DNA of 62,471 bases from an uncultured Clostridium sp. GTDB taxonomy: Bacteria; Bacillota; Clostridia; TANB77; CAG-508. Shown here piece after piece: positions 53,462-62,321 of this stretch. Positions within the stretch are counted from its first letter, which is position 1. Every line of letters begins with the position of its first letter. The notes beneath the pieces were generated by a model. The model made no database searches and had not been told where the DNA came from. It saw only the letters and a list, made by a program, of their open reading frames with translations. The DNA is taken from assembly GCA_900553125.1 (NCBI GenBank), contig USCB01000008.1, positions 1-62,471 on the forward strand. Direction: 5' to 3'. The position numbers and the translations under genes are program-made.

Positions 53462-54061
53462 CTACTTATTCATATATGATTCCAATTCTTGATTTAAGTG
53501 TAACCAAGAATAAACTCTTTTTATTTTTGAATCACATTCTATATTTTCATTTATTCTTGTATCAAATACATAAGTTTTTATTCCGCTTTCTGATAATTGG
53601 TTACAATTTTTCATACTATCATCAATAAATACTTCTATGTTATAATCTTTGGCTGCTTGTGCTTTATTTTCAACATTTAAAAGTAATTTATCATATTTTA
53701 TACCATATTTTTTTAGCCATTCTTCTGTTTTTGCTTTAATGTCAAAATTTTCTGACGGAAATCTTGCTGTTATAATATATATATTATTTCCTTCTTCTTT
53801 CCACTTATTGATTATCTCTACTGCATTTAACTTTGGTTTTACAATTCCCATCATTTTTTCATAATATTTATTCATAAAATCTTTTTCTTCATCTTCACTC
53901 CAGCTATGCATTTTTGCACAATAAAGATGTGTAAAACACTTTATATCTCTGTTTATCGATGCACTTCTTTTTAAATCATTTATAGTATACTCTTGTGCAT
54001 AATTAAAAAAGTATGTGTATGTATCTGAAATTGTATCATCTATATCTATTCCTATATTCAT
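53462..54061 (-). CDS. HAD-family 5'-nucleotidase-like protein
   Basis: 199 aa. Motif I DIDDTISDTYTYF, motif II in IYIITAR, motif IV FIDDS: 5'(3')-deoxyribonucleotidase (NT5C/YqfW-like) group. Sits inside the aspS-gatCAB operon between gatC and gatA; a link to nucleotide salvage or stress is unproven. AAAGGAAG before ATG. Confidence 0.82.
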   Translation of the reverse strand: MNIGIDIDDTISDTYTYFFNYAQEYTINDLKRSASINRDIKCFTHLYCAKMHSWSEDEEKDFMNKYYEKMMGIVKPKLNAVEIINKWKEEGNNIYIITARFPSENFDIKAKTEEWLKKYGIKYDKLLLNVENKAQAAKDYNIEVFIDDSMKNCNQLSESGIKTYVFDTRINENIECDSKIKRVYSWLHLNQELESYMNK

Positions 54062-54091
54062 AATTTTTACTTCCTTTTTTCATTTTTTCGG

Positions 54092-54131
54092 ATTGGGGAC
54101 GGTTCTTTTTGCGAAAAGAACCGTCCCCAAT
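54092..54131. repeat. GGGGACGG palindromic repeat
   Basis: Copy with TGCG centre and 18-bp arms, identical in core to the one at 7925; placed between gatC and the nucleotidase gene. Confidence 0.92.
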
Positions 54132-54156
54132 GCAAAAAAACGGTTACCTTCAACTA

Positions 54157-54444
54157 CTAATTTATAACCTTAGGTATCTTAAACATATTCATCTCCTTCG
54201 AAGGAGCATTAGCAAGTAACGCCTCATTATCTTCAAATACCTTAATTTCATCTTTTCTAAACCTATTCTTAGCCTCATTTGCTCCTATTGTGATATCCAA
54301 ATCATCAACAGGTGCATTATTTACAACTTCCGCAAAATTTAGAATATCTTGTAAATTTGCTAAATAGTTATCAATTTCATCATCCTTTAAAGTTAATTGT
54401 GCAAGATTTGCAATATGCAAAAGTTCTTCTTTACTAACTGTCAT
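54157..54444 (-). CDS. gatC: Asp-tRNA(Asn)/Glu-tRNA(Gln) amidotransferase subunit C
   Basis: 95-aa belt protein that holds GatA and GatB together. VSKEELLHIANLAQLTL start, then DILNFAEVVNNAPVDDL and the C-terminal FRKDE. AGGAGG upstream. Second gene of the aspS operon. Confidence 0.95.
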   Translation of the reverse strand: MTVSKEELLHIANLAQLTLKDDEIDNYLANLQDILNFAEVVNNAPVDDLDITIGANEAKNRFRKDEIKVFEDNEALLANAPSKEMNMFKIPKVIN

Positions 54445-54463
54445 AAAAAATTCCTCCTAACTT

Positions 54464-56215
54464 CTATCCTTTTTTCAAAATTTCTATGTGTACATCTCTT
54501 AATTGTTCTCTCTTAACGTTTCCTGGTGCTCCCATCATTAAATCTTCGGCCTTGCTATTTAGTGGGAATGCAATTACTTCTCTTATTGTTTCTGAATTTG
54601 TAAGAAGCATAAGCATTCTATCAATTCCGGGTGCAATACCTGCATGTGGTGGTGCTCCAAATTGGAATGCTGTGTATAGAGCTCCGAATTTTGTTTTTAC
54701 TTCTTCTTCTGTGTAACCTGCCATGCTAAACGCTTTTAACATTATTTCGATGTCGTGATTTCTTACTGCTCCTGATGATAACTCAATTCCATTACATACT
54801 ATATCATATTGATATGCTAAAATATCTAATGGATTTTGATGTTCTAGTGCATCCAATCCCCCTTGTGGCATTGAAAATGGGTTATGACTAAATGCTAATT
54901 TTTCATGGTCATCTAATTCGAACATTGGGAAATCTATTATCCAACAGAACTTGAATACATCTTCATCTATTAAATCTAGTCTTTTTCCTAATTCAGTTCT
55001 TATTTGACCTGCAAGTTCAGTAGCTCTTTTTTCGCTATCTGCTATGAAAAATATTGTATCATTTTTTTTCAATTTTGCCAAGCTTATTAGCTCTTTTTTT
55101 AGCTCTTCTGGTATAAATTTATCAATTGGACCCTTGTAACTTAAATCTTCTTGAACCTCTAAGTATCCAAGTCCTTTCATTCCTATTTTCATTGCGTAAT
55201 CTAACATTTTTTCATGGAATCCTTTTGACATATGTCCACTAACCTTTATAGCCCTTACCGTTCTTCCGATAAATGGCTTGAATGTGCATTTATTAAAGAA
55301 TTCTGATAAATCTATTATATATAATGGGTTTCTTAAATCTGGCTTATCTGAACCATATTTTAACATTGCATCTTTATATGTGATTCTTGGAAATGGATAT
55401 TCCGCTATTTTCTTTTTTGAGAATTTTTTAAATGTGTTATACATTACAGGCTCTATTACCTTAAATACATCTTCTTGGCTTGCGAAGCTCATTTCCATAT
55501 CTAATTGGTAAAATTCTCCAGGCGCTCTGTCTGCTCTTGCATCTTCATCTCTGAAACATGGTGCTATTTGGAAATATTTGTCTATTCCAGATACCATAAG
55601 TAGTTGTTTAAATTGTTGTGGTGCTTGTGGTAATGCATAAAATTTTCCCGGATGTAATCTACTTGGCACTAAATAATCTCTTGCACCTTCTGGTGATGAA
55701 CTTGTAAGGATTGGGGTCTGAACCTCCAAAAAACCTTGTTCAACCATTTGTGCTCTTAAAAATTGTAAAACTTCAGCACGCAATTTTAAGTTGTTTTGTA
55801 ATTTTTGACTTCTTAAATCCAAATATCTGTATTTAAGTCTTACATCTTCTCTAACTTCTTGGTTTGAATTTACCTCAAATGGTAAATTTGCTGTTCTTTT
55901 TCCTAGAACTTTGATTTCTTCGATATAAATTTCAACTTCTCCAGTTTTTAGTTTAGGATTTCTTGTTTCTTCTGACCTTTTTCTAACTGTTCCATATACT
56001 GTTACAGAAGATTCTATTGGAATATGTGATACAACATCTACATCTTGTGATTCCATAGATGTTACAACTTGTGTTATTCCATACATATCTCTAATATCTA
56101 GAAAAACTAACCCTCCTAAATCTCTTATTGTTTCTACAAATCCTGCTATTCTTACTTTCTTTCCTACATCTTCTAATGATATTTCATTGCAGGTATGTGT
56201 TTTAAATTCACTCAT
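54464..56215 (-). CDS. aspS: Aspartyl-tRNA synthetase
   Basis: Bacterial-type class II synthetase, 583 aa. Anticodon-binding OB fold with THTCNEISLEDVGKKV, motif 2 FRDEDARADRAPGEFYQLD, bacterial GAD insertion, motif 3 GIAPGIDRMLML. Start at 56215 chosen because it follows the T-box terminator; the upstream in-frame extension is leader. Heads an operon with gatCAB, so it probably also mischarges tRNA-Asn for amidation (non-discriminating). The leader's specifier reads Asn. Confidence 0.97.
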   Translation of the reverse strand: MSEFKTHTCNEISLEDVGKKVRIAGFVETIRDLGGLVFLDIRDMYGITQVVTSMESQDVDVVSHIPIESSVTVYGTVRKRSEETRNPKLKTGEVEIYIEEIKVLGKRTANLPFEVNSNQEVREDVRLKYRYLDLRSQKLQNNLKLRAEVLQFLRAQMVEQGFLEVQTPILTSSSPEGARDYLVPSRLHPGKFYALPQAPQQFKQLLMVSGIDKYFQIAPCFRDEDARADRAPGEFYQLDMEMSFASQEDVFKVIEPVMYNTFKKFSKKKIAEYPFPRITYKDAMLKYGSDKPDLRNPLYIIDLSEFFNKCTFKPFIGRTVRAIKVSGHMSKGFHEKMLDYAMKIGMKGLGYLEVQEDLSYKGPIDKFIPEELKKELISLAKLKKNDTIFFIADSEKRATELAGQIRTELGKRLDLIDEDVFKFCWIIDFPMFELDDHEKLAFSHNPFSMPQGGLDALEHQNPLDILAYQYDIVCNGIELSSGAVRNHDIEIMLKAFSMAGYTEEEVKTKFGALYTAFQFGAPPHAGIAPGIDRMLMLLTNSETIREVIAFPLNSKAEDLMMGAPGNVKREQLRDVHIEILKKG

Positions 56216-56263
56216 TTTGCATTTCTCCTTTACTTTTTGTTTTTGGATTAGCAGAGTAAAAAT

Positions 56264-56484
56264 AAAAAAATCGCCCTCTGCTAATAATGCAGGGACGAAT
56301 AATAATTTATATATTATATCCGCGGTACCACCCAAGCTTGAAAGTTTTACCGTAAAAATCTTTCCTCTTTTAACTATTGCTCCAATGTGTTTCGGTTATA
56401 GTCTGTTTTCTAAAAGGGTTTTCAGCCGGTGACCCTTATTCTCTTATAGTAACCTTGACTGCCTTTGCATCTTCATCGCAATTT
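56264..56484 (-). promoter_or_regulatory. T-box leader of aspS-gatCAB, Asn specifier
   Basis: T-box GGGTGGTACCGCGG at 56320-56333 and terminator CGTCCCTGC / GCAGAGGGCG + T7 at 56264-56298. Stem I base helix ATTGCGATG with CATT(GGA)GCAAT; the codon in the ileS-equivalent position, followed by A, is AAC (56389-56391), i.e. asparagine. Confidence 0.85.
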
Positions 56485-56495
56485 TTATGTTATAT

Positions 56496-56524
56496 ATATT
56501 ATACCCATTTTTTTGATTTGTCAA
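56496..56524 (-). promoter_or_regulatory. Promoter of aspS operon
   Basis: Minus strand TTGACA, 17 bp, TAATAT (a TATAAT overlaps at 15-bp spacing). Confidence 0.75.
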
Positions 56525-56537
56525 TACTTTTTTTGTT

Positions 56538-57590
56538 TTATTCTTCTACATCCTCGTCATCATCCTCAGGCTTTTCTTCGCCCAAACTTTGCTCAAATGC
56601 TTTTTCAAAATTATCTCTTACTTTCTTTTCAATCTCAGCCATCATATCTGGATTATCTGTTAAATACTTTTTAACATTTTCTCTACCTTGACAAAGTTTT
56701 TCGCCCTTGTAGCTAAACCATGAACCACTTTTTACTATTATGTCTAGGTTTACAGCCATGTCTACTATGTTTCCTACTTTAGATATTCCTTCATTGTAAA
56801 CTAAGTCAAATTCTGCTTCTCTAAATGGTGGTGCAACTTTGTTTTTTACTACTTTTACTCTTACTCTGTGTCCTGTTACTTCTCCATTTTGTTTTATTTG
56901 TTCTATTCTTCTTATATCTAATCTTACAGATGAATAGAATTTTAGTGCACGCCCTCCTGTTGTTGTTTCTGGATTTCCAAACATTACTCCTATTTTTTCT
57001 CTTAATTGGTTTATGAATATTAGTACCGTTTTTGATTTATTTATTGCTCCTGCTAGTTTACGAAGTGCTTGTGACATAAGTCTTGCTTGAAGACCCATGT
57101 GTGAATCTCCCATATCTCCGTCTATTTCTGCTTTTGGAACTAGGGCTGCAACTGAGTCTACTACTACTACGTCTATTGCACCACTTCTTACTAAGCTTTC
57201 TGTTATTTCTAGTGCTTGTTCTCCTGTATCTGGTTGTGATACTATTAAGTTATCTATATCTACACCTAATTTTTTTGCATGTACTGGGTCTAAAGCGTGT
57301 TCTGCATCTATAAATGCCGCTTCTCCTCCTAACTTTTGTGCCTCTGCTACTACTGATAGTGCTAGTGTTGTTTTTCCTGATGATTCAGGTCCATATATTT
57401 CTATTATTCTTCCTCTTGGTAATCCTCCTATTCCCAAAGCTATATCTAGGCTTAGTGAACCTGTTGGAATTGATTCTATTTCCATTGCTTTATAATCTCC
57501 AAGTCTCATTACTGATCCTTTTCCAAATTGTTTTTCTATTTGGCTTAAAGCTACATCTAGTGCTTTTTTTCTTTCATTACTTTCTGCCAT
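56538..57590 (-). CDS. recA: Recombinase RecA
   Basis: DNA strand-exchange and SOS co-protease. 350 aa. Walker A GPESSGKTT near 67, VVVDSVAAL, L2 loop and the ATTxGGRALKFYSSVR segment; acidic C-terminal tail (EEKPEDDDEDVEE). AGGAGG before ATG. Own promoter at 57635-57663. Confidence 0.98.
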   Translation of the reverse strand: MAESNERKKALDVALSQIEKQFGKGSVMRLGDYKAMEIESIPTGSLSLDIALGIGGLPRGRIIEIYGPESSGKTTLALSVVAEAQKLGGEAAFIDAEHALDPVHAKKLGVDIDNLIVSQPDTGEQALEITESLVRSGAIDVVVVDSVAALVPKAEIDGDMGDSHMGLQARLMSQALRKLAGAINKSKTVLIFINQLREKIGVMFGNPETTTGGRALKFYSSVRLDIRRIEQIKQNGEVTGHRVRVKVVKNKVAPPFREAEFDLVYNEGISKVGNIVDMAVNLDIIVKSGSWFSYKGEKLCQGRENVKKYLTDNPDMMAEIEKKVRDNFEKAFEQSLGEEKPEDDDEDVEE

Positions 57591-57634
57591 TTATTTTTCC
57601 TCCTTAATTTTGTAAACTTTTGTTTGTCGTAATC

Positions 57635-57663
57635 ATTATATACAACGAACATTTTTTTGTCAA
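57635..57663 (-). promoter_or_regulatory. Promoter of recA
   Basis: Minus strand TTGACA, 17 bp, TATAAT. A GTTCG half-site lies in the spacer but no full LexA/DinR box is visible. Confidence 0.85.
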
Positions 57664-57677
57664 TACTTTTATGAAAT

Positions 57678-59279
57678 TTATTTTGATGTATACCATTCAT
57701 TTATGTTATAAAATATGTTATACCAATTTGCTTTTATGTCACCAACTAGTTCTGTGTTTTTTATTGCTTTTATTTTATTTCTTGCAATTCCTATATAAGG
57801 TACTTCATCATTATAAATCTCGTATAATCTTTGATATTTTGCTTTTAATTCATTTGTATCTGTTGAATTTTTTACAATATTCATTATGTCATTTACTTCT
57901 GTGTTATTATATTTAGCTAAATTGTTATAACCAAAATATGTTGTTAGGTCTGGTGCTATTGATTGTTTTATACTTCCAAGCATCATATCATAATTTATAT
58001 TATTTAAGTACGAATTATAGCTTGAATCATCTGCATATATTATGTTTACTAATATTCCTTGCTCTAGTAATTGATTTTTTATATCTTCTGCCGCTTTACA
58101 TCTTGTTTTGTCACTTGCTCTTACTACTAAATTTAATTCAAGATTTTTCGCTCTATAATTTTCAATCTTTTGCCAAATTCCATTTTTTAGCTCCCATCCT
58201 GATGATGTTAATAGATTGTTTTTTTCATCTATATTATAAAATTCTTCATTTTTGGCATCTATTAGGTAATTTCCGCTATTTAATAGAAAATTGGTTGGTT
58301 TATACATGTTTCCATATGAATTTGAAATTACTCTATTTTTGTCTAATGATGCTCTTATTGCTTTTCTTACGTTTGCGTCTGATAGTATTTTGCTTTCAGT
58401 ATTTAATGCTAAAAATACTAATTCTCTTCCTTCTATATCTGTTTCATCATAACCTATTGTGCCTATATAATCCTTATATGATGCATTTTCTGTAGAGATT
58501 AAATCTATACTTCCCATTTTAAAAGCATTGTAAAGTTCTGCAACTGTTGAATATAAGTTTATCGTTATTTTTTCTATTATTGAGGTATCTTTTTTATTAT
58601 TCCACCAGTTTTGGTTTTTCTCTAATATTATTGTATTGTTTGTGACTTCTGAAATTTTATATTGACCTGTTGTAATTGGTGCTTTGTTTTTTTCTGTATT
58701 CCAAAAGTCTGTCCCTGAATAATAATTGCTACTTAAAATAGGAAAATTTAGGTAATATTCAAAATTGTTAATTTCTTTAGATAAAATAACTCTTAATGTT
58801 GTATTGTCTATTATGTCTACTTCCTTTATTGAACTTACATTTTGGGCATATACGGAGTTTTCGTTTTCTTTTAGCTTATCTATTGTGTATTTTACATCAT
58901 CACTTGTAAACCTACTGCCATCAGACCATTTTACTCCTTGCCTTAGCTTTATTATATATACATTATTTGCGTTTTTGGCGCATTCTGATGCTAGTTTGTA
59001 TTCGATATTATAATCTTCTGTTATGTTTATAAGTGGCTCATATATTAATTTATCTATATCTTGAACTTTTTTGTTTGAAGTAATTATTGGATTTATATTA
59101 TCAAATTCGGATATTGCAAGTGTTATTTCTTTCCCTTTTTGAACATCTTGATTACTGGTTGATGTTGTTGATTTTTCTATATTTTTTTCTTCATTTTGTA
59201 TTTTTACTTTATATATTGCAAATCCCATTATAATTATTATGAATAAAATAAACATGTATCCAAAAAAATTGTTTTTCAT
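57678..59279 (-). CDS. Peptide/oligopeptide ABC transporter substrate-binding protein (SBP family 5)
   Basis: 533 aa. N-terminal uncleaved-looking membrane helix (FFGYMFILFIIIIMGFAI) without a lipobox Cys, so probably membrane-anchored rather than lipoprotein. SBP_bac_5 signature in LRQGVKWSDGSRFTSDDVKY and YEPLINITEDY. Binds peptides or nickel-like ligands; no permease or ATPase genes follow, so it is an orphan receptor or works with distant partners. AGAGGTG before ATG. Confidence 0.9.
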   Translation of the reverse strand: MKNNFFGYMFILFIIIIMGFAIYKVKIQNEEKNIEKSTTSTSNQDVQKGKEITLAISEFDNINPIITSNKKVQDIDKLIYEPLINITEDYNIEYKLASECAKNANNVYIIKLRQGVKWSDGSRFTSDDVKYTIDKLKENENSVYAQNVSSIKEVDIIDNTTLRVILSKEINNFEYYLNFPILSSNYYSGTDFWNTEKNKAPITTGQYKISEVTNNTIILEKNQNWWNNKKDTSIIEKITINLYSTVAELYNAFKMGSIDLISTENASYKDYIGTIGYDETDIEGRELVFLALNTESKILSDANVRKAIRASLDKNRVISNSYGNMYKPTNFLLNSGNYLIDAKNEEFYNIDEKNNLLTSSGWELKNGIWQKIENYRAKNLELNLVVRASDKTRCKAAEDIKNQLLEQGILVNIIYADDSSYNSYLNNINYDMMLGSIKQSIAPDLTTYFGYNNLAKYNNTEVNDIMNIVKNSTDTNELKAKYQRLYEIYNDEVPYIGIARNKIKAIKNTELVGDIKANWYNIFYNINEWYTSK

Positions 59280-59379
59280 GTGCACCTCTTCTATTCTCTA
59301 AATTAAAACTACTTTTGTAATTATATAGTATTTTATAGAAATGTCAAGAAATTTTTTGTCGAAACTTAAAATTATATTA

Positions 59380-59489
59380 GGTCTTGTTACTGTTCACGGC
59401 TAACTTTGTTCACCATACATTGTGGCTTAGTGTTTGTTTTAATCCACAATATATGGTGAATAAAGTTAGCCGTGAACAGTAATAAGGTC
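59380..59489. repeat. Long hairpin repeat (copy 2)
   Basis: About 45-bp arms sharing GTTACTGTTCACGGCTAA and TTGTTCACCATA with the element at 45833; three mismatches; loop of 18 bases. Confidence 0.9.
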
Positions 59490-59522
59490 TTACAGTAAAT
59501 ATATTATCTACCATAAGACCTT
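59484..59522 (-). terminator. Hairpin downstream of acyl-CoA synthetase gene
   Basis: AAGGTCTTA / TAAGACCTT, adjoining the long hairpin; ends nine bases before the synthetase stop. Confidence 0.55.
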
Positions 59523-59530
59523 TCATAATT

Positions 59531-61243
59531 TTATTTATCTTTTCCTTCATCATCTTCCATATTTTTTCCAAATCTCTTAACTTTATTTGTTGTTGTTCTT
59601 TCAAAGTCTTCATCCATAATTTTAAATGACTTTATATGTTTAAAATTTGGCAATTTTTCATTTGCTTTTTTTACTGCCTCATTTAAGGTTTTTCTTATTT
59701 CTTCTTTTGTAGGAAATTTATTGCCTAAATATTCTTTTATTGCATCTATATTCGGAAATATCTTAGCTTTTACCTGAACATCATCTTTTCCATTTGATGT
59801 TCCAATAACTAGTGATTCTTCTATTAGGTCATCATCATTTAATATATTTTCAATTTCTTCTGGGTAAATATTTTCTCCATTTTTTGTAAGTATCATATTT
59901 TTACTTCTACCTGAAATATATAAAAATTCATCATCGTCAATATAACCTAAATCTCCTGTGTGAAACCATCCATTTTTTAATACTTTTTCAGTTGCTTCTT
60001 TATTTTCATAATAACCCAGCATTACATTTGTCCCTTTTACTATTATTTCTCCAATCCCTTCATCATTTGGATTATCGATTTTGTATTCTACATTTGGTAT
60101 TGGCATTCCACAAGATTCCGCCTTGTAATAAAAGTCATTATTTCCAGCAACTAGAGGCGAACATTCTGTTAATCCATAACCTTGTAAAACTTTTATTCCA
60201 AGTTTGAAAAATGCTTCTACTAGGTCTGGCTTTATTGCTGCTGCTCCAACTATAAATGTTTTTATTTTTCCTCCTAATGATTTTTTTACTTTTCTTTTTA
60301 CTATTACTTTTAAGTAGAATGGTAGGTTATCTATTATTCTACTTTCATCTTTAGTATATTTTTCTGGTAAACTTGTTTTTAATGTTTTTATTACTTTTTT
60401 GTATACATTTTCTAAAAGTAGTGGCACACATAATATAAATGTTGGCTTATATTCTTGTATATTTTTTGTAATGTATCTTAATCCTTCACAATAACAAATT
60501 GTTCCTCCTCCATATACTACTAATAGATATCCTATTGTGCATTCATATGTATGATGTAAAGGCAAAATTGATAGTACTCTTGTTGAATTGTCTACTTTTA
60601 CTATGCTTGCAATTGAAACTATATTTGAACATATATTTTTATGTGACAACATTACTGCTTTTGAATTGCCTGTTGTTCCTGATGTAAATAATAGTATTTT
60701 CATCTCATTAGGATTTATTTTGATGTTTTCATAATCTGTATTTCCTTCATCAATTAATTTTTTACCATCTATTATTAAATCTTCTAAATTTGTATATTTT
60801 GATGTATTTTGCATATCTATAAACATAGTTTGATTTTTTAATTCTGATTGGAATTTTGATATTTCATTTAGATATTTGTTGTCTGCAATTATTGCTTTTG
60901 CATTTGATACATTTAGGAATTCTTTTATATTTTCATTTGATGCTTCTTTGTCTATTGGAACTACTATTCCTATTATTGTTACTGCTAGATATGATATTGC
61001 CCAAGAATAACTATTTTTCCCCATTACCGCTATTTTTTGATTTTGCATTCCCATTTCTATTAGTTTGGTTGCTAGACTTTGTACATCTTTTTTGAAATCT
61101 GTGTATGTTTTATTTATTATTTTTCCGTTATTATCTTTGATTTTAAAGGCTGTCTTTGTACTGTTTTTTTCTGCTGTTTTTTCCAACATGTCTTTTAAAT
61201 CTTCTATTTCGTATGTTTTGAAATAATTGATTTTTTTCTTCAA
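59531..61243 (-). CDS. AMP-dependent long-chain acyl-CoA synthetase family protein
   Basis: 570 aa adenylate-forming enzyme that activates a carboxylic acid, probably a fatty acid. P-loop TSGTTGNSKAVMLS near 190, GYGLTECSP motif, GWFHTGDLGYID, and SGRSKNMILTKNGENIYP hinge; a basic C-terminal end. TTG start with GAGGAGTGG. Monocistronic; promoter at 61274-61302. Specific substrate unknown. Confidence 0.9.
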   Translation of the reverse strand: MKKKINYFKTYEIEDLKDMLEKTAEKNSTKTAFKIKDNNGKIINKTYTDFKKDVQSLATKLIEMGMQNQKIAVMGKNSYSWAISYLAVTIIGIVVPIDKEASNENIKEFLNVSNAKAIIADNKYLNEISKFQSELKNQTMFIDMQNTSKYTNLEDLIIDGKKLIDEGNTDYENIKINPNEMKILLFTSGTTGNSKAVMLSHKNICSNIVSIASIVKVDNSTRVLSILPLHHTYECTIGYLLVVYGGGTICYCEGLRYITKNIQEYKPTFILCVPLLLENVYKKVIKTLKTSLPEKYTKDESRIIDNLPFYLKVIVKRKVKKSLGGKIKTFIVGAAAIKPDLVEAFFKLGIKVLQGYGLTECSPLVAGNNDFYYKAESCGMPIPNVEYKIDNPNDEGIGEIIVKGTNVMLGYYENKEATEKVLKNGWFHTGDLGYIDDDEFLYISGRSKNMILTKNGENIYPEEIENILNDDDLIEESLVIGTSNGKDDVQVKAKIFPNIDAIKEYLGNKFPTKEEIRKTLNEAVKKANEKLPNFKHIKSFKIMDEDFERTTTNKVKRFGKNMEDDEGKDK

Positions 61244-61273
61244 CTTTATCCACTCCTCAATCTAGTTTTAAAT

Positions 61274-61302
61274 ACTATATCACAAAGTTTTGTTGTGTTC
61301 AA
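61274..61302 (-). promoter_or_regulatory. Promoter of acyl-CoA synthetase gene
   Basis: Minus strand TTGAAC, 17 bp, TATAGT. Confidence 0.65.
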
Positions 61303-61372
61303 GTGGTATTTTTAATTTTTTTCTTTTAATATTGTTTATAAATCTTTTACAGAATAATATTACCTTATTGTT

Positions 61373-61406
61373 AAAAATGTTCCCTCAAAATAGAGGGAAC
61401 ATTTTT
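61373..61406. terminator. Strong hairpin near the change in base composition
   Basis: AAAAATGTTCCCTC / GAGGGAACATTTTT with an AAAATA loop. T run on the plus strand; no plus-strand gene is seen before it, so it may terminate a minus-strand transcript from the right-hand end. 61407-61526 holds no supported gene. Confidence 0.75.
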
Positions 61407-61526
61407 GGGAATTGTCATTTGATATTTGCGTATGCGAGAAATTGTTCAGAACATTTCATAATATTTAACAAGCATCGTTTTAAATTCACCATCTAATTTT
61501 ACCGGAATCGACATCAGGATTTAGAA

Positions 61527-62048
61527 CTACTTCCATAGTCCGACACGAAAACCGATATTGTCGATGGAATAGCTGTCACCGTTTTTGTATTCATCGGCAT
61601 TTTCAGATTTTACAGCAAAGAAACTATAATAGAGTGCATCATCCAGTGTGCCGGATTCACCGGACTGTACAAACAGCAGATTTACGGCATCGTTTGCGGT
61701 TTTCGCCTGGCAGTATCCTTCTGCACCCATGCAGCATCCGATCTGTGCTGTGCCGTTGGAAAGAGACTCGATTGCGATGGCGTAGTCAGTTGTAAGTTTC
61801 TGTTCCACTTTCTTTCCGGTAGCCTTTTCGATAAGCTTGCCAACCTCATCTCTTGCAGCCTGGTAATCTTCCGCAGATTCGTTGGGATACCAAACCAGTG
61901 TGATGGTATCTGTGGTGCTTGTGCCTGCGTTTGCAGCTGCGCTTTCGCTGTCCGAAGTCGAAGAACCGTTAGAATTTGTGCAGCCGGTCGCCGCACCGCA
62001 AATCATTGTGAAAGCCAGAATTGCTGCCCAGGTCTTTTTTACAGTCAT
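61527..62048 (-). pseudogene. Truncated PhnD-like lipoprotein, chimeric end
   Basis: Phosphate/phosphonate ABC substrate-binding protein. From MTVKKTWAAILAF (173 aa): signal with lipobox GAATGC, Ser/Ala-rich linker, then LVWYPNESAEDYQAARDE and TAQIGCCMGAEGYC. It breaks after YSIDNI and ends GFRVGLWK, which resembles the C terminus of formylglycine-generating-enzyme (SUMF1) domains, not PhnD. GC-rich compared with everything to its left. Either a genomic rearrangement or an assembly chimera. Confidence 0.75.
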
Positions 62049-62270
62049 GTGAAAAACTCCTCTTTTCATAATCTTAGAAATACAAATCCTCTTCGCAATT
62101 TCCGTAATTCATTATACCTTTCTCAAGTAAAGTTCACTAGCAAAGTCAAGTGAAACTCTCATAAAAGATAATTGCGAAATCGATTTCCTGTGTTATTTTT
62201 TTGAGAATGATTTTCCCTATGCGACGCATCCGGTTAAATTTCTGTAAGCGTTTCCAATTTTCGGGCAGCA

Positions 62271-62307
62271 AAAAGCAGCCTGTCTCTTTTGAAACAGACT
62301 GCTTTTC
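62271..62307 (-). terminator. Hairpin downstream of partial CBS gene
   Basis: AGCAGCCTGTCTC / GAAACAGACTGCT (two mismatches). The bases 62070-62270 hold no ORF that I can support. Confidence 0.6.
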
Positions 62308-62321
62308 GTTTTGTCTTTTAT

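Noticed and set aside
56216..56335. Extended aspS N terminus starting MGGTADII
   Set aside because: It would translate the T-box and terminator; the homologous start is MSEFKTHT at 56215.
57635..57663. LexA/DinR box at the recA promoter
   Set aside because: Only a GTTCG half-site is present; the second half is missing.
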